Origin: an uncultured Elusimicrobia bacterium
GTDB taxonomy: Bacteria > Elusimicrobiota > Endomicrobiia > Endomicrobiales > Endomicrobiaceae
Reading direction: 5' to 3'
Assembly: GCA_947168325.1 (NCBI GenBank)
Contig: CAMVLN010000002.1
Location: forward strand, 1 to 49,245
Length of the DNA: 49,245 bases
Shown here: positions 27,526-36,953 of the stretch, piece after piece
How the letters are laid out: each line of letters begins with the position of its first letter
Numbering within the stretch: the stretch's first letter is position 1
Notes under the pieces: model-generated
Told to the model about the DNA's origin: nothing
What the model saw: only the letters and a program-made list of their open reading frames with translations
Databases searched by the model: none
Translations under genes and position numbers: made by a program

Positions 27526-28896
27526 CTATTTAAGCAAAATATATTTTTTTATAAGCTCTATCATTTCATCTTTTGTCAATGGGTTTCTTCTGTCACCCTT
27601 AAATAATTCGTCAATATATTCTTTTATCTTCAAAACACCAGGATGAGTTTTATCAATTTTATTTTTGCTATCTTTAAAGTTTGGATGTTGTGTGTTTATC
27701 CAATAAGCAATTCCAGCAAGACCAGCCCTATCAGTAATAGAAACTTCTGGGGGTCTATTTAATATTGAATCAGTATCAAAAACATTATAAATTTCTTGTT
27801 CTTTTAACAAGCCATCTGCATGAATACCTGCCCTTGTAGAATTAAAGTGTGCACCAACAAAAGGTTGCATATTAGGAACTTCATATTTTAGCTCTTTTTT
27901 AAAATAATCTGCAATTTCTGTAATTGCTGACAAGTCCATACCATTATGGCTACCTCTGAAAGCAATATACTCTATTGCAAGTGCTTCTATTGGAGTATTT
28001 CCAGTTCTTTCTCCTATACCTAACAATGTAGCATTTATTCCAGAACAACCATAAAGCCATGCAAAAGTAGAATTTGTTAATGCTCTATAAAAATCATTAT
28101 GTCCATGCCATTCCAACCATTCTGAAGGAACTCCTGCATGATGTGTTAGTCCATACATAATACCATTAACATTTCTTGGTAAAGATACACCAGGATATGC
28201 AACACCAAAACCTAATGTATCACATGCTCTTATTTTTACCGGCATTTTTGCTTCTTTTGAAAGTTTCATCAACTCTTTTGCAAAAGGTATAACAAAACCA
28301 TAAAAATCTGCTCTTGTAATATCTTCAAAATGACATCTAGGAATTATACCATCCTCCAAGGCACTCTTGACTATATCAAGATACATATCAAGTGCTTCTC
28401 TTCTCGTTTTTTTAAGTTTTAAAAATATGTGATAATCTGAACAAGATGTTAAAATGCCTGTTTCCTTTATACCCATCTCTTTAACTAATTTAAAATCGTT
28501 TTTATTTGCTCTAATCCAAGAAGTTATCTTAGGAAACTCATATCCTTTTTCTTGACATTTTCTAACAGCTTTTTTATCTTTATCGGAATATAAGAAAAAT
28601 TCTGTTTGTCTTATCATCCCGTTAGGCCCGCCAAGTTTATGCATTAAATCAAATAAATGAGATATCTGTTCAACTGTAAAAGGTGGAAAAGCTTGTTGTC
28701 CATCTCTGAATGTTGTATCTGTCATCCAAATATTTTCAGGGGGATTCATTGGAACAACAGTATTATTAAAAGCAATTTTTGGAATATCTGTGTAAGGGAA
28801 TGTTTCCCTTAGTAAGTTTGGCTCTTTAACATCTTGAAGTTCAAATTTATATTCTTCAGGTTCAAGAGTTTTTTTTATTTTATTGTAAACTAACAT
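27526..28896 (-). CDS. Homocitrate/isopropylmalate synthase family protein, probable Re-citrate synthase
   Basis: 456-residue DRE-TIM metallolyase. The TIM-barrel start is WMTDTTFRDGQQAF (the D-x-T-x-R-D-G-Q signature), with CHFEDITRADFYGF, IRACDTLGFG and WHGHNDFYRALTNS carrying metal/acceptor residues. The second signature region is INATLLGIGERTGNTPIEAL, then the HFNSTRAGIHADG lid. Overall pattern and length match the Re-citrate synthase branch known from Clostridium kluyveri and other anaerobes, rather than LeuA, which has a regulatory C-terminal domain absent here. It would condense oxaloacetate and acetyl-CoA. ATG 28896 is preferred to a TTG at 28902 because GGAGG (28906-28910) is then 9 nt upstream. 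Homocitrate synthase remains possible. Confidence 0.75.
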   Translation of the reverse strand: MLVYNKIKKTLEPEEYKFELQDVKEPNLLRETFPYTDIPKIAFNNTVVPMNPPENIWMTDTTFRDGQQAFPPFTVEQISHLFDLMHKLGGPNGMIRQTEFFLYSDKDKKAVRKCQEKGYEFPKITSWIRANKNDFKLVKEMGIKETGILTSCSDYHIFLKLKKTRREALDMYLDIVKSALEDGIIPRCHFEDITRADFYGFVIPFAKELMKLSKEAKMPVKIRACDTLGFGVAYPGVSLPRNVNGIMYGLTHHAGVPSEWLEWHGHNDFYRALTNSTFAWLYGCSGINATLLGIGERTGNTPIEALAIEYIAFRGSHNGMDLSAITEIADYFKKELKYEVPNMQPFVGAHFNSTRAGIHADGLLKEQEIYNVFDTDSILNRPPEVSITDRAGLAGIAYWINTQHPNFKDSKNKIDKTHPGVLKIKEYIDELFKGDRRNPLTKDEMIELIKKYILLK

Positions 28897-28946
28897 TAAC
28901 AAAAACCTCCAAGCATGACAATATCCAGCATTATATTAAAAATTTG

Positions 28947-29585
28947 CTATATTTCAAAATTGTTGTGGTTACATAAATATTTTATGGGGCATAAAAAACA
29001 TTTAGGTCTTCTTGCTATACAAACTCTTCTACCTAATGTTTGAATAACGAAAGAAATATTATGCCAAAATTTTTTAGGGACAATGTTCATTAAATCTTTT
29101 TCAATTTTTTTTGGATCCGAATTTTGTGATAAACCGATAAGGTTAGTTAATCTTATAACATGGGTATCTACAGCTATGCCAACATATATTCCATAACCAC
29201 TACCTAAAACAATATTTGCTGTTTTTCTTGCAACCCCTTTAAGAGTAAGTAATTCGCCCATTGTTTTAGGCACTATACCATTGAATTTATCTAATATGAT
29301 ATTTGCAGTAGTTATAATATTTTTTGCTTTATTCCTATAAAAACCTGTAGATTTTATATCTTTTTCAAATTCTTCTAAGTTTGCCTTTGCATAATCTTTG
29401 ATAGTTTTATACTTTTTAAATAATGTTGAAGTTACAATATTTACTCTTTTATCTGTACATTGTGCAGAAAGAATTGTGGCAACTAAAAGTTCAAACACAT
29501 TTGAAAAATTTAATGCAATATCTACATTTCCGTACTCTTTCTCAAGGATTTTTATGATTTTATCAATTTTTTCTTTTTTTATCAT
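28947..29585 (-). CDS. nth: Endonuclease III (DNA glycosylase/AP lyase)
   Basis: 212 residues (E. coli Nth has 211). The HhH motif is LLTLKGVARKTANIVLG with the catalytic Lys position after the hairpin, followed by the catalytic Asp in AVDTHVIRL. The [4Fe-4S] ligands are in CIARRPKCFLCPIKYLC (C-x6-C-x2-C-x5-C). It repairs oxidised pyrimidines. The internal ATG at 29585 gives the normal N-terminus MIKKEKIDKII; an upstream TTG at 29612 would add nine atypical residues. No clear Shine-Dalgarno precedes the ATG. Confidence 0.93.
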   Translation of the reverse strand: MIKKEKIDKIIKILEKEYGNVDIALNFSNVFELLVATILSAQCTDKRVNIVTSTLFKKYKTIKDYAKANLEEFEKDIKSTGFYRNKAKNIITTANIILDKFNGIVPKTMGELLTLKGVARKTANIVLGSGYGIYVGIAVDTHVIRLTNLIGLSQNSDPKKIEKDLMNIVPKKFWHNISFVIQTLGRRVCIARRPKCFLCPIKYLCNHNNFEI

Positions 29586-29786
29586 AAGGCTAGTATAATA
29601 AATAACAAACAATAAGTTTAGAAATAGATATTTACTAAATATTCATCCGATAATGATTGGAAAATTAAGAAACACAATATCTAGTACTTCCACATCAAAA
29701 TATTATTACTGTTTTTTCACAAAATTTTCAAAACAAGTAACAGCAGATACTTTAACATTAAGCTACTCTTCAATAATCAAAAAAAA

Positions 29787-29868
29787 TGCTGGGGACGGGA
29801 CTTGAACCCGTACCCTGTTAAGGACACGCACCTCAAACGTGCGCGTATGCCGATTCCGCCACCCCAGC
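29787..29868 (-). tRNA. tRNA-Leu (anticodon GAG)
   Basis: 82-nt tRNA on the minus strand with a 7-bp acceptor stem (GCTGGGG / CCCCAGC), discriminator A, class II variable arm, and T-loop GGTTCAAGTCC. The anticodon arm is CACGT-TTGAGGT-GCGTG, which places GAG at positions 34-36 (reads CUU/CUC). The CCA end is not encoded. It lies 10 nt downstream of secG and is probably cotranscribed; the same secG-tRNA-Leu(GAG) order is known in E. coli (secG-leuU). Confidence 0.93.
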
Positions 29869-29878
29869 AAAATACATT

Positions 29879-30187
29879 TTACTTGTTATTTTGTTGAGTA
29901 GTGTTTGCTATAGGTATTTTTGCTATTTGATCAACAACGGACTTCATACTTATTCTAGAAGACACCAATGTTAATGTCAAAGAGGTTACCATAAAAACAA
30001 CAGCACAAGCAACAGTAAGCTTTTTTATGAAAGCCATTCCACTAGGAGCACTAAACAATTGGTCAGATCCCCCACCACCAAAAATACCTGCCATTCCACC
30101 GCTCTTACCTGCTTGAAGAAGAACGATGACAATCAGTGCTACACAAACGATAAAATGTAATGTTATAACCATATAATAAAATATCAT
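29879..30187 (-). CDS. secG: Preprotein translocase subunit SecG
   Basis: 102-residue auxiliary subunit of the SecYEG channel. Two membrane helices (HFIVCVALIVIVLLQ and LTVACAVVFMVTSLTLTL) flank the conserved cytosolic loop AGKSGGMAGIFGGGGSDQLFS. The first ATG (30187) is only 2 nt after a GGAG; the second ATG at 30172 would give MVITLHF but is 17 nt from it, so the start is uncertain by five residues. tRNA-Leu follows directly. Confidence 0.93.
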   Translation of the reverse strand: MIFYYMVITLHFIVCVALIVIVLLQAGKSGGMAGIFGGGGSDQLFSAPSGMAFIKKLTVACAVVFMVTSLTLTLVSSRISMKSVVDQIAKIPIANTTQQNNK

Positions 30188-30763
30188 AACTCCATAATTC
30201 TATAAAAAAATTTTATTTTTTACAACATTGATAATGTCAAAATATATATTGCCGTTTTTTATAAAATAACAGAACGAACAGAACGGAGGGGGAAAAAAGA
30301 ATTAGAAAATTTAGTAATTGTTATGCAAAAATTTATCTTTTGTACATATTAAACCGCTACAAATTTTTCCTTTTAATGTTAAAGAAATTCAAGCTGATTA
30401 AGTTAAAGAGTTTGTTTATGGATGATTTTGAATAATTTTGCTAAGATAATAATATTAAATTAGTAATCCTACATCATAAAAAGAAAAGCCTAAAATTAAT
30501 AATAATGTTTGAGGGGGCAATAGAAACTATTTGAGAGGCTATTATTTACCATTAAAAACTAATATTTCTTATTTAAGACTATTTACAAAACAAATTTAAA
30601 ATCATTATAAATTTATCAAACTTCATAGAAATCTTAAATTTAGTAATAGATTATTTTTCTCCTATGGATTTTTTTATCTATCAAAAAATAGCAAATGCAA
30701 CATCTCATAAATTTCATTACAATATATACCTAATAATTATAAAAACTGAGTTTGTGTTTGTTC

Positions 30764-30794
30764 AAAAACACTTATTGCACACTAATGTGTTTTT
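30764..30794 (+). terminator. Hairpin upstream of comM
   Basis: AAAAACAC (30764-30771) pairs with GTGTTTTT (30787-30794), extended by TTA/TAA with one bulge. The 3' arm runs into T-rich sequence. It could terminate stray transcription ahead of the comM promoter or be an operator. Confidence 0.35.
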
Positions 30795-30812
30795 ATATAT
30801 AATTTCACCGGT

Positions 30813-30827
30813 TATAATAAGTATAAT
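30813..30827 (+). promoter_or_regulatory. Two candidate -10 boxes of comM
   Basis: TATAAT at 30813-30818 and again at 30822-30827, 15-29 nt before the comM ATG. The downstream copy would give a very short leader. No clear -35 is seen. Confidence 0.35.
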
Positions 30828-30841
30828 TTAATGGGATATTT

Positions 30842-32365
30842 ATGATTTCTTTTTCACATTCTGCAACAGTTTTTGGAATAGATGCTTGTCTTATAGATGT
30901 AGAAGTTGATATTTCATCAGGACTTCCTATGTTTTCTATTGTTGGGTTGCCTGATGTTTCAGTGAAAGAATCTAGAGATAGGGTTATTTCTGCTATAAAA
31001 AATTCTGGTTTTGATTTTCCTACAAAGAAAATTACAGTAAATCTTGCTCCTGCCGATATAAAAAAAGAAGGAGGAATATTTGATTTATCAATAGCTCTAG
31101 GAATACTTGCTTCTAGTGGAGCATTAGAAAAAGAATCTTTACAAAATATGTGTGTATTAGGGGAGTTATCTCTTGATGGGAAAATTAGACCGGTAAAAGG
31201 AATTTTACCTATAGTACTAAGTTTACATAAGTTTGGAATTACTCAGGTAATAGTTCCAGAAAAAAATAAAAATGAGGCTTGTGTAGCAAAAGATATTAAT
31301 ATATATCCTTTTACAAATTTGCAAGATGTAATAAAATTTTTAAAAAAAGAAATTAAAGTTGACACTTTTAAACAAAAAGATTTTTTTACAAACAATTCAA
31401 TGCTAAAAACTTCTATAGATTTTTCAGATATTAAGGGACAGTTTTTTGCTAAAAGAGCAACAGAAGTAGCTTGTGCTGGAGGGCACAATATGATTATGAT
31501 TGGTCCTCCGGGTTCAGGAAAAACAATGATTGCTAAAAGAATACCAACATTATTGCCACCGATGAATTTTGAAGAATCGGTAGAAACCACAAAGATATGG
31601 TCTGTATCAGGTCTTATCAAAGCAGGAGAAAGTTTAATTACTAATCGACCTTTTAGAAGTCCACATCATACTACATCATCTGTAGCTTTAATTGGTGGGG
31701 GCTCTTATCCTAAACCCGGTGAAGTTAGTTTAGCTCACAATGGAGTTCTTTTTCTTGATGAACTAACAGAGTTTAAAAGAGATGTTTTGGAAGTATTAAG
31801 ACAACCTTTAGAAGATAAAGTTGTAACAATATCAAGAGCAAAACATACTTTAACTTTTCCTGCTTCATTTATGTTGATAGCTTCAATGAATCCTTGTCCT
31901 TGTGGCAATTATGGTAGTGATAAGGAATGCCTTTGTAATCCTTATCAAATAAAAAAATATAGAGCTAAAATTTCTGGACCTTTAATGGATAGAATAGACA
32001 TTCAAATAGAAGTTTCTGCTTTAAAAATAGATGAATTTACATCAAATAGTAATGTTGCTGTAGAAACTTCTAAACAAATAAAAGAAAGAGTAATTAAAGC
32101 TAGGAATATTCAGTATAAAAGATTTGAAGGTAGAAATATTTATTGTAATGCACAGATGGGACCAAAAGAAATAAAAAAATATTGTACACTAGAAGATAAA
32201 GCTAAAGTAATGTTACATACAGCCATAGAAAAATTAGGGTTTTCTGCAAGAGCTTATGATAGAATATTAAAAGTTGCAAGAACTATTGCAGATTTAAATA
32301 GTAGTTGTGAAATAAATGCTAAACATATAGCTGAAGCTATTAAATATAGAAATTTAGATAAATAA
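30842..32365 (+). CDS. comM: YifB/ComM family AAA+ ATPase (Mg-chelatase-like)
   Basis: 507 residues. The N-terminal ~190 residues form the Lon-protease-like ChlI domain (MISFSHSATVFGIDACLIDVEVD, NLAPADIKKEGGIFDLSIALGIL). The AAA+ module has Walker A GPPGSGKT (K227), Walker B VLFLDELTEF and the RPFRSPHHT block. The C-terminal Mg-chelatase helical domain ends with ARAYDRILKVARTIADL. ComM is a hexameric helicase that promotes branch migration during natural transformation. No competence genes are nearby. It is the first gene of a run with mrdA (1-nt gap). Confidence 0.95.
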   Translation: MISFSHSATVFGIDACLIDVEVDISSGLPMFSIVGLPDVSVKESRDRVISAIKNSGFDFPTKKITVNLAPADIKKEGGIFDLSIALGILASSGALEKESLQNMCVLGELSLDGKIRPVKGILPIVLSLHKFGITQVIVPEKNKNEACVAKDINIYPFTNLQDVIKFLKKEIKVDTFKQKDFFTNNSMLKTSIDFSDIKGQFFAKRATEVACAGGHNMIMIGPPGSGKTMIAKRIPTLLPPMNFEESVETTKIWSVSGLIKAGESLITNRPFRSPHHTTSSVALIGGGSYPKPGEVSLAHNGVLFLDELTEFKRDVLEVLRQPLEDKVVTISRAKHTLTFPASFMLIASMNPCPCGNYGSDKECLCNPYQIKKYRAKISGPLMDRIDIQIEVSALKIDEFTSNSNVAVETSKQIKERVIKARNIQYKRFEGRNIYCNAQMGPKEIKKYCTLEDKAKVMLHTAIEKLGFSARAYDRILKVARTIADLNSSCEINAKHIAEAIKYRNLDK

Positions 32366-32366
32366 A

Positions 32367-34184
32367 ATGTCATGGAACAATAGTGATAAATATGAATATG
32401 AATGTTTTTTAGAAAAATATAAAAATATAATGCTAATTTTTGTATTTTTTTTCATAGTATTATCTGTGAGATTATTTTATTTACAAATAATAAAAGGTAG
32501 TTATTATAGAAACATTTCTGACATTCAAAGGCTTAATAGAACTTATGAAAAGGCTTTTAGAGGATTTATTTATGATACAAACGAACAGATAATTGTTAAT
32601 AATAGCACAAATTATGTTGCATTATTTTATCCGTTTGAACAACAATATGAACCTACAAAAGAAAGCATAAAAAAATTAAATGATATCTTAAAAAGAGATA
32701 TCTCTCATTCTATTGAAAAAAGTTGGAGATATGGCAGAGTAGTAAAACTTGCAGAAAACTTAACAATAGAAGAAGTTTTTAAAATACAAGAAAATAGACT
32801 TTTTTTACCTGGAATACATATAGTTAGAGATCCTAAAAGAATCTGTTATAATTCAATAGAGAATGCACATATTATAGGGTATGTAAATGAACTTAAATTT
32901 GAAGAAATAGAAAATATTGAAGACACAGATCTGAAAGTTGGTGACATTATTGGCAGATGCGGAATAGAACAATACTATGATAAATATCTAAGGGGTAAAA
33001 CAGGAGGTTTTTATTTTGAAGTAAATGCTAGAGGTAGGCATAACAAAACTTTTACTTACGAACAACCTGTAATGGGAAATCATTTATATTTAACAGTAGA
33101 TTCTAAACTACAAACTGTGGCTTATGAAGCCTTAAAAAATTCTTCTTCAGGAAAGGGGGCAGCTGTTGCAATAGATGTTAGGACTGGTGCAATAAAATGT
33201 TTTGTATCTTGTCCAAGTTATGATTTAAATAAAATTTCCTCACCAAAAAATTATAGAACATATTTAAAAGATAAAAATTTGCCATTTTTTAATAGATGTA
33301 TTCAAGCTTTGTATCCACCGGGATCAATATTTAAAATAATTACTTTTATTGCTGCACTTGAATATTTAAACTATAATCCTTATATAATACAATATTGTAC
33401 AGGATACTTTGAACTTGGGGATAGAGTTTACTCATGCTCATTAAGAACTGGGCATAAAAAAATAAACCTTATTTCTGCTATGGCTTATTCTTGTAATACC
33501 TATTTTTATACATTAGGATTAGAACTTGGGGTTAGAGTTATTGTTGAATATGCAAAAATGTTTAGATTAGGAGAAAAAACTGGAATAGATATTGCTTCAG
33601 AAAAAAAAGGATTTATTCCTACACCTGAATGGAAAAAATCAAAAATGAAAATGGCATGGTTAAAAGGAGATACTGCAATTCTAGCTATAGGGCAAGGTGC
33701 CTTGTGGGTGACTCCTTTACAAATGGCAAATTTAATGGTAACCATAGCAAATAGAGGAAGATCTTATAAACCGTATCTTGTTGAAAAAATAGTAGATTCC
33801 AACACAAAAGAAATAATATTTCAGCATCAATCAATAGAAAATGCAAGAATAGAACTTGATGAATACACTTGGCAACAGTTACATAAATCTTTAGAAGCTG
33901 CTGTTGATTATGGTTCAGCAAAAAGAACAAAATTTAAAAATATTAAAGTTGCTGCAAAAACAGGAACAGCAGAAAATCCACATGGCAAAGATCATGCTTG
34001 GGTAGTAGCTTATGCTCCTAGCGATAATCCCAAACTTGCACTTGCAGTTATAGTAGAAAATGGTGGATTTGGTGGCAAAGTTTCTGTCCCAGTAGCAAGA
34101 AAAATTTTTAAACAATATTTTAATATTGTTGATGAGCCAGAAGATATAGAGTTGATTCAAGAGGGAAAAAATGTCAAAAATTAA
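32367..34184 (+). CDS. mrdA: Penicillin-binding protein 2 (elongasome transpeptidase)
   Basis: 605-residue class B PBP. It has an N-terminal membrane helix (~20-42), the dimerisation/pedestal domain (GFIYDTNEQIIVNN, IGRCGIEQYYDKYLRGK) and the transpeptidase domain with S320-I-F-K323, S375-C-N377 and K531-T-G533. It cross-links peptidoglycan on the lateral wall together with RodA, encoded immediately downstream with a 14-nt overlap. This pairing defines PBP2 rather than FtsI. Confidence 0.95.
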   Translation: MSWNNSDKYEYECFLEKYKNIMLIFVFFFIVLSVRLFYLQIIKGSYYRNISDIQRLNRTYEKAFRGFIYDTNEQIIVNNSTNYVALFYPFEQQYEPTKESIKKLNDILKRDISHSIEKSWRYGRVVKLAENLTIEEVFKIQENRLFLPGIHIVRDPKRICYNSIENAHIIGYVNELKFEEIENIEDTDLKVGDIIGRCGIEQYYDKYLRGKTGGFYFEVNARGRHNKTFTYEQPVMGNHLYLTVDSKLQTVAYEALKNSSSGKGAAVAIDVRTGAIKCFVSCPSYDLNKISSPKNYRTYLKDKNLPFFNRCIQALYPPGSIFKIITFIAALEYLNYNPYIIQYCTGYFELGDRVYSCSLRTGHKKINLISAMAYSCNTYFYTLGLELGVRVIVEYAKMFRLGEKTGIDIASEKKGFIPTPEWKKSKMKMAWLKGDTAILAIGQGALWVTPLQMANLMVTIANRGRSYKPYLVEKIVDSNTKEIIFQHQSIENARIELDEYTWQQLHKSLEAAVDYGSAKRTKFKNIKVAAKTGTAENPHGKDHAWVVAYAPSDNPKLALAVIVENGGFGGKVSVPVARKIFKQYFNIVDEPEDIELIQEGKNVKN

Positions 34185-35508
34185 ATCTATTTTTGTTAGA
34201 ATTATAGATAATATAGATTTAACTTTTGTAATATCATTAGCATATTTATTATTTATAGGATTTATTGCAATATATTCTGCAAGCTCAAATATTTCTGGTA
34301 ATAAGTATATAACTACACAGTTTGTTGCATTATTTATTGGTTTGATAGGTATGTTTTTACTTGTAAATTTTAATTATCAGTACTATAAATATATTGGAAA
34401 ATTTATATATTTATTTTCTTGTATATTATTAGTTTTGGTATTATTTTTTGGAACAGAACATAAAGGAACAAAAGGATGGTTTGATTTACCTTTTTTCTCT
34501 TTTCAACCAGTAGAAATAACTAAACTTATGTTGATTTTATCAATCGCTACCTTTATTGACAAGCATTGGAAAGAAGTAACAAAAATATCTGTGTTTATAA
34601 AAACATTGTGTTTTACTATAATTCATTTTCTCCTTATAATGTTACAACCTGACTTTTCATCAACATTATCTTATTTCCCTATAACACTTGTAATGTTGTA
34701 TGTTGCAGGAGCAAAGTTAACACATATTTTTAGTGTAATTTTGTATGGTTCAATTTCAGTGGTTATTCCCCTTCTTATAACTTTTTTTAAACTTCAACCT
34801 AACATTGTTCAAAGTAGTTCAATATTAAGTTTTTTTGTTAATGTCCCATCAAGCTTACAAAGTATAGCATTTATTTCCTGCTCTATAATTTTGATTATAG
34901 TGTTAATAAAATGGTTTTTATGTAAGATTAAAATTAATATTAGTTGGAGATATACTATAATATTTTTCTGTATTATTATTGCGGGGGCACTTTCTTCTGT
35001 AGTTGTAAACAAAACATTGAAAGAATATCAAAGGAAAAGATTAATAGTTTTTTTAAATCCAGTAATAGATTCTAGAGGAGCAGGCTATAATATTATACAA
35101 TCCAAAATAACTATTGGATCAGGAAAATTTTCTGGGAAAAAATTTTTTAAAGGACAACAAACACAGTTAGGTTTTTTGCCAGAACAAAGAACAGACTTTA
35201 TTTTTTCAGTAATAGGTGAAGAGGGTGGATACTTTATTGCACAACTTACACTATTGTTTTATTTTCTGTTTATCTGGAGAGCTTTAGTTGTTGCAAAACA
35301 AGCAAAAGATAGATTTGGTTCACTTGTTGCAATTGGTATAGCTACAATGTTTGCTTTTTATAGTGTGATTAATTTAGGAATGGTTATGGGGCTTATGCCT
35401 GTAACTGGACTTCCTCTGCTTTTGGTATCTTATGGTGGCTCAAGTATGATGTCATCAATATTTGCAGTAGGAATTTTAGTTTCAATACATATTAGAAGAT
35501 TTTATTAA
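34171..35508 (+). CDS. rodA: Rod-shape-determining SEDS glycosyltransferase RodA
   Basis: 445-residue polytopic SEDS protein polymerising lipid II. Conserved segments include FIAIYSASSN near the start, GTKGWFDLPFFSFQPVEITKLML, LQPDFSSTLSYFPI, QTQLGFLPEQRTDFIFSVIGEEGGY and the C-terminal MPVTGLPLLLVSYGGSSMM. A hydrophobic insertion of about 80 residues between LITFFKLQP and SVVVNKTLKEYQRKR makes it longer than E. coli RodA (370). It overlaps mrdA by 14 nt. Confidence 0.94.
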   Translation: MSKIKSIFVRIIDNIDLTFVISLAYLLFIGFIAIYSASSNISGNKYITTQFVALFIGLIGMFLLVNFNYQYYKYIGKFIYLFSCILLVLVLFFGTEHKGTKGWFDLPFFSFQPVEITKLMLILSIATFIDKHWKEVTKISVFIKTLCFTIIHFLLIMLQPDFSSTLSYFPITLVMLYVAGAKLTHIFSVILYGSISVVIPLLITFFKLQPNIVQSSSILSFFVNVPSSLQSIAFISCSIILIIVLIKWFLCKIKINISWRYTIIFFCIIIAGALSSVVVNKTLKEYQRKRLIVFLNPVIDSRGAGYNIIQSKITIGSGKFSGKKFFKGQQTQLGFLPEQRTDFIFSVIGEEGGYFIAQLTLLFYFLFIWRALVVAKQAKDRFGSLVAIGIATMFAFYSVINLGMVMGLMPVTGLPLLLVSYGGSSMMSSIFAVGILVSIHIRRFY

Positions 35509-35611
35509 AAAAGAACTATAAAATTTATTAATTATTATATGCAAAATAAAGTGGATAAGAATAACCTGCTGAAATTAAATATTTTTAGCAAACATAATTT
35601 TAATTTTGTAA

Positions 35612-36934
35612 ATGAATAACAAAATATCTTTGATTGGTAAAGCAATACAAAAAAAATTTTCTCTTTTTGGTATAAATAAAAGTAGAGAAATAACTAGACT
35701 TGTGTTTGAAATTTCTAAAAGAGATAGCATAGATTTTATAAGTGTAATAAATTCTATACAAGAAACTAAATATGAAAAAGTAAAAAATTTTCTTTTAGAA
35801 AAAAGGTATCCTAAAAGTTATGCTATATCTAAAAAAAATAATTTCTATTTGCCGGATTTAGATATAGATGATAATAATAAAGCAAATTTAAATTTATCAA
35901 AATTTAACCCTAAAAATGTTTATTACACAAAAGAAGTTATAAATTCACATTTGTACAATAGAATAAAAATTTTTTATCCTAACTCAAATTTTGTTGAAAT
36001 AGAAAATTTAAAAAATTTTTTAAAAGAAAATAAATTTTCTATACAAAAATATAACAATAGAAAAGAAAATCTTTTTTTAATCAACGAAAAATATGATTTT
36101 TTTAAACCATGTCCATGTAGTAAAAATGTAAAAAGTTGTGCTTACTCGATATTAAACATCGGATACGGTTGTTTGTATGAATGTAGTTATTGTTTTTTGC
36201 AGGGATACCAAAATGTTGCAGGAATAATTTTGCCTTGCAATTTAGTAGATTTTTTAAGCATAGAAAAAATAAAACCTGTAAACAATAAAATGTTTTTTTT
36301 ACCTAGAGTTGGTAGCGGAGAATTTACAGATTCTTTAATTTTTGATGATATAACACTTTTTTCCTATGATATAGTAAAATTTTTTAAAGATAACAAAAAT
36401 ATTAGTTTTGAATTTAAAACTAAAAGTGTAAATATAGATAATTTATTAAAAATTGGTGGGCAAGAAAATATTGTAGTGTCATGGTCTATAAATACAAAAG
36501 AAATGATACAAGAAAACGAACATTGTACTCCACAGTTAGAAGAAAGATTAAAAGCTGCTCAAAAATGTGCAAAAGCAGGATACTCTGTTGGCTTTCATTT
36601 TGATCCGGTTATATTATATTCAAATTGGAAGCAAGGATATAAAAAAACAATAGAAGAGATATTTGATTTTATAGATATAAAATATATAAAATGGATAAGC
36701 ATAGGTTCATTAAGAATGGTATCTTCACTTAAAAAAATTATAGAAAATAGATTTGTAGATAACAAAATTTTAGATGAAGAGCTTCTGTTGTCTTATGATA
36801 ATAAACTAAGATATGAAGAGAATACTAGAGTAAAAATATATAAATATTTAGTTGAAGAGATAAAGAAAAAGAACAAGGATATAGTTGTATATTTGTGCAT
36901 GGAAAATTCTGGTATTTGGAATAAAATTTTTTAG
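35612..36934 (+). CDS. Radical SAM protein of the spore photoproduct lyase (SPL) family
   Basis: 440 residues. The radical SAM triad is C187-x3-C191-x2-C194 in GCLYECSYCFLQGYQ, the SPL-type context. Upstream lies a second Cys group, PCPCSKNVKSC (about residues 169-177), and further on GSGEFTDSL, FEFKTKSVN, SWSINTK and GFHFDPVILY, which follow the SPL TIM-barrel order. SPL repairs the 5-thyminyl-5,6-dihydrothymine lesion of spore DNA; a Gram-negative, apparently non-sporulating host suggests a related DNA-repair or unknown role. The first ~150 residues are Lys/Asn-rich. No Shine-Dalgarno is obvious. The next gene begins 19 nt on. Confidence 0.75.
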   Translation: MNNKISLIGKAIQKKFSLFGINKSREITRLVFEISKRDSIDFISVINSIQETKYEKVKNFLLEKRYPKSYAISKKNNFYLPDLDIDDNNKANLNLSKFNPKNVYYTKEVINSHLYNRIKIFYPNSNFVEIENLKNFLKENKFSIQKYNNRKENLFLINEKYDFFKPCPCSKNVKSCAYSILNIGYGCLYECSYCFLQGYQNVAGIILPCNLVDFLSIEKIKPVNNKMFFLPRVGSGEFTDSLIFDDITLFSYDIVKFFKDNKNISFEFKTKSVNIDNLLKIGGQENIVVSWSINTKEMIQENEHCTPQLEERLKAAQKCAKAGYSVGFHFDPVILYSNWKQGYKKTIEEIFDFIDIKYIKWISIGSLRMVSSLKKIIENRFVDNKILDEELLLSYDNKLRYEENTRVKIYKYLVEEIKKKNKDIVVYLCMENSGIWNKIF

Positions 36935-36953
36935 AATAGGGAGATATTTTGTT

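Larger units (their letters stand above)
30188..30841. other. 654-nt divergent intergenic region between secG and comM
   Basis: No gene can be supported in any frame. Short open stretches exist (for example a 51-codon frame from about 30664), but none has a ribosome site or a recognisable product. It holds the divergent promoters of secG and comM, a hairpin at 30764-30794 and two TATAAT hexamers before comM. A purine run (ggaggggg near 30284) and otherwise featureless AT-rich DNA fill the rest. Confidence 0.5.

Noticed and set aside
29810..29830. Alternative anticodon TTG (tRNA-Gln) for the tRNA
   Set aside because: A CGCAC/GTGCG stem could be drawn, but the CACGT/GCGTG stem gives the standard U33 and loop. 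The long variable arm and overall sequence are those of tRNA-Leu(GAG).
30664..30832. Open 51-codon frame before comM
   Set aside because: It has no ribosome site, no recognisable product, and overlaps the comM promoter region and hairpin.
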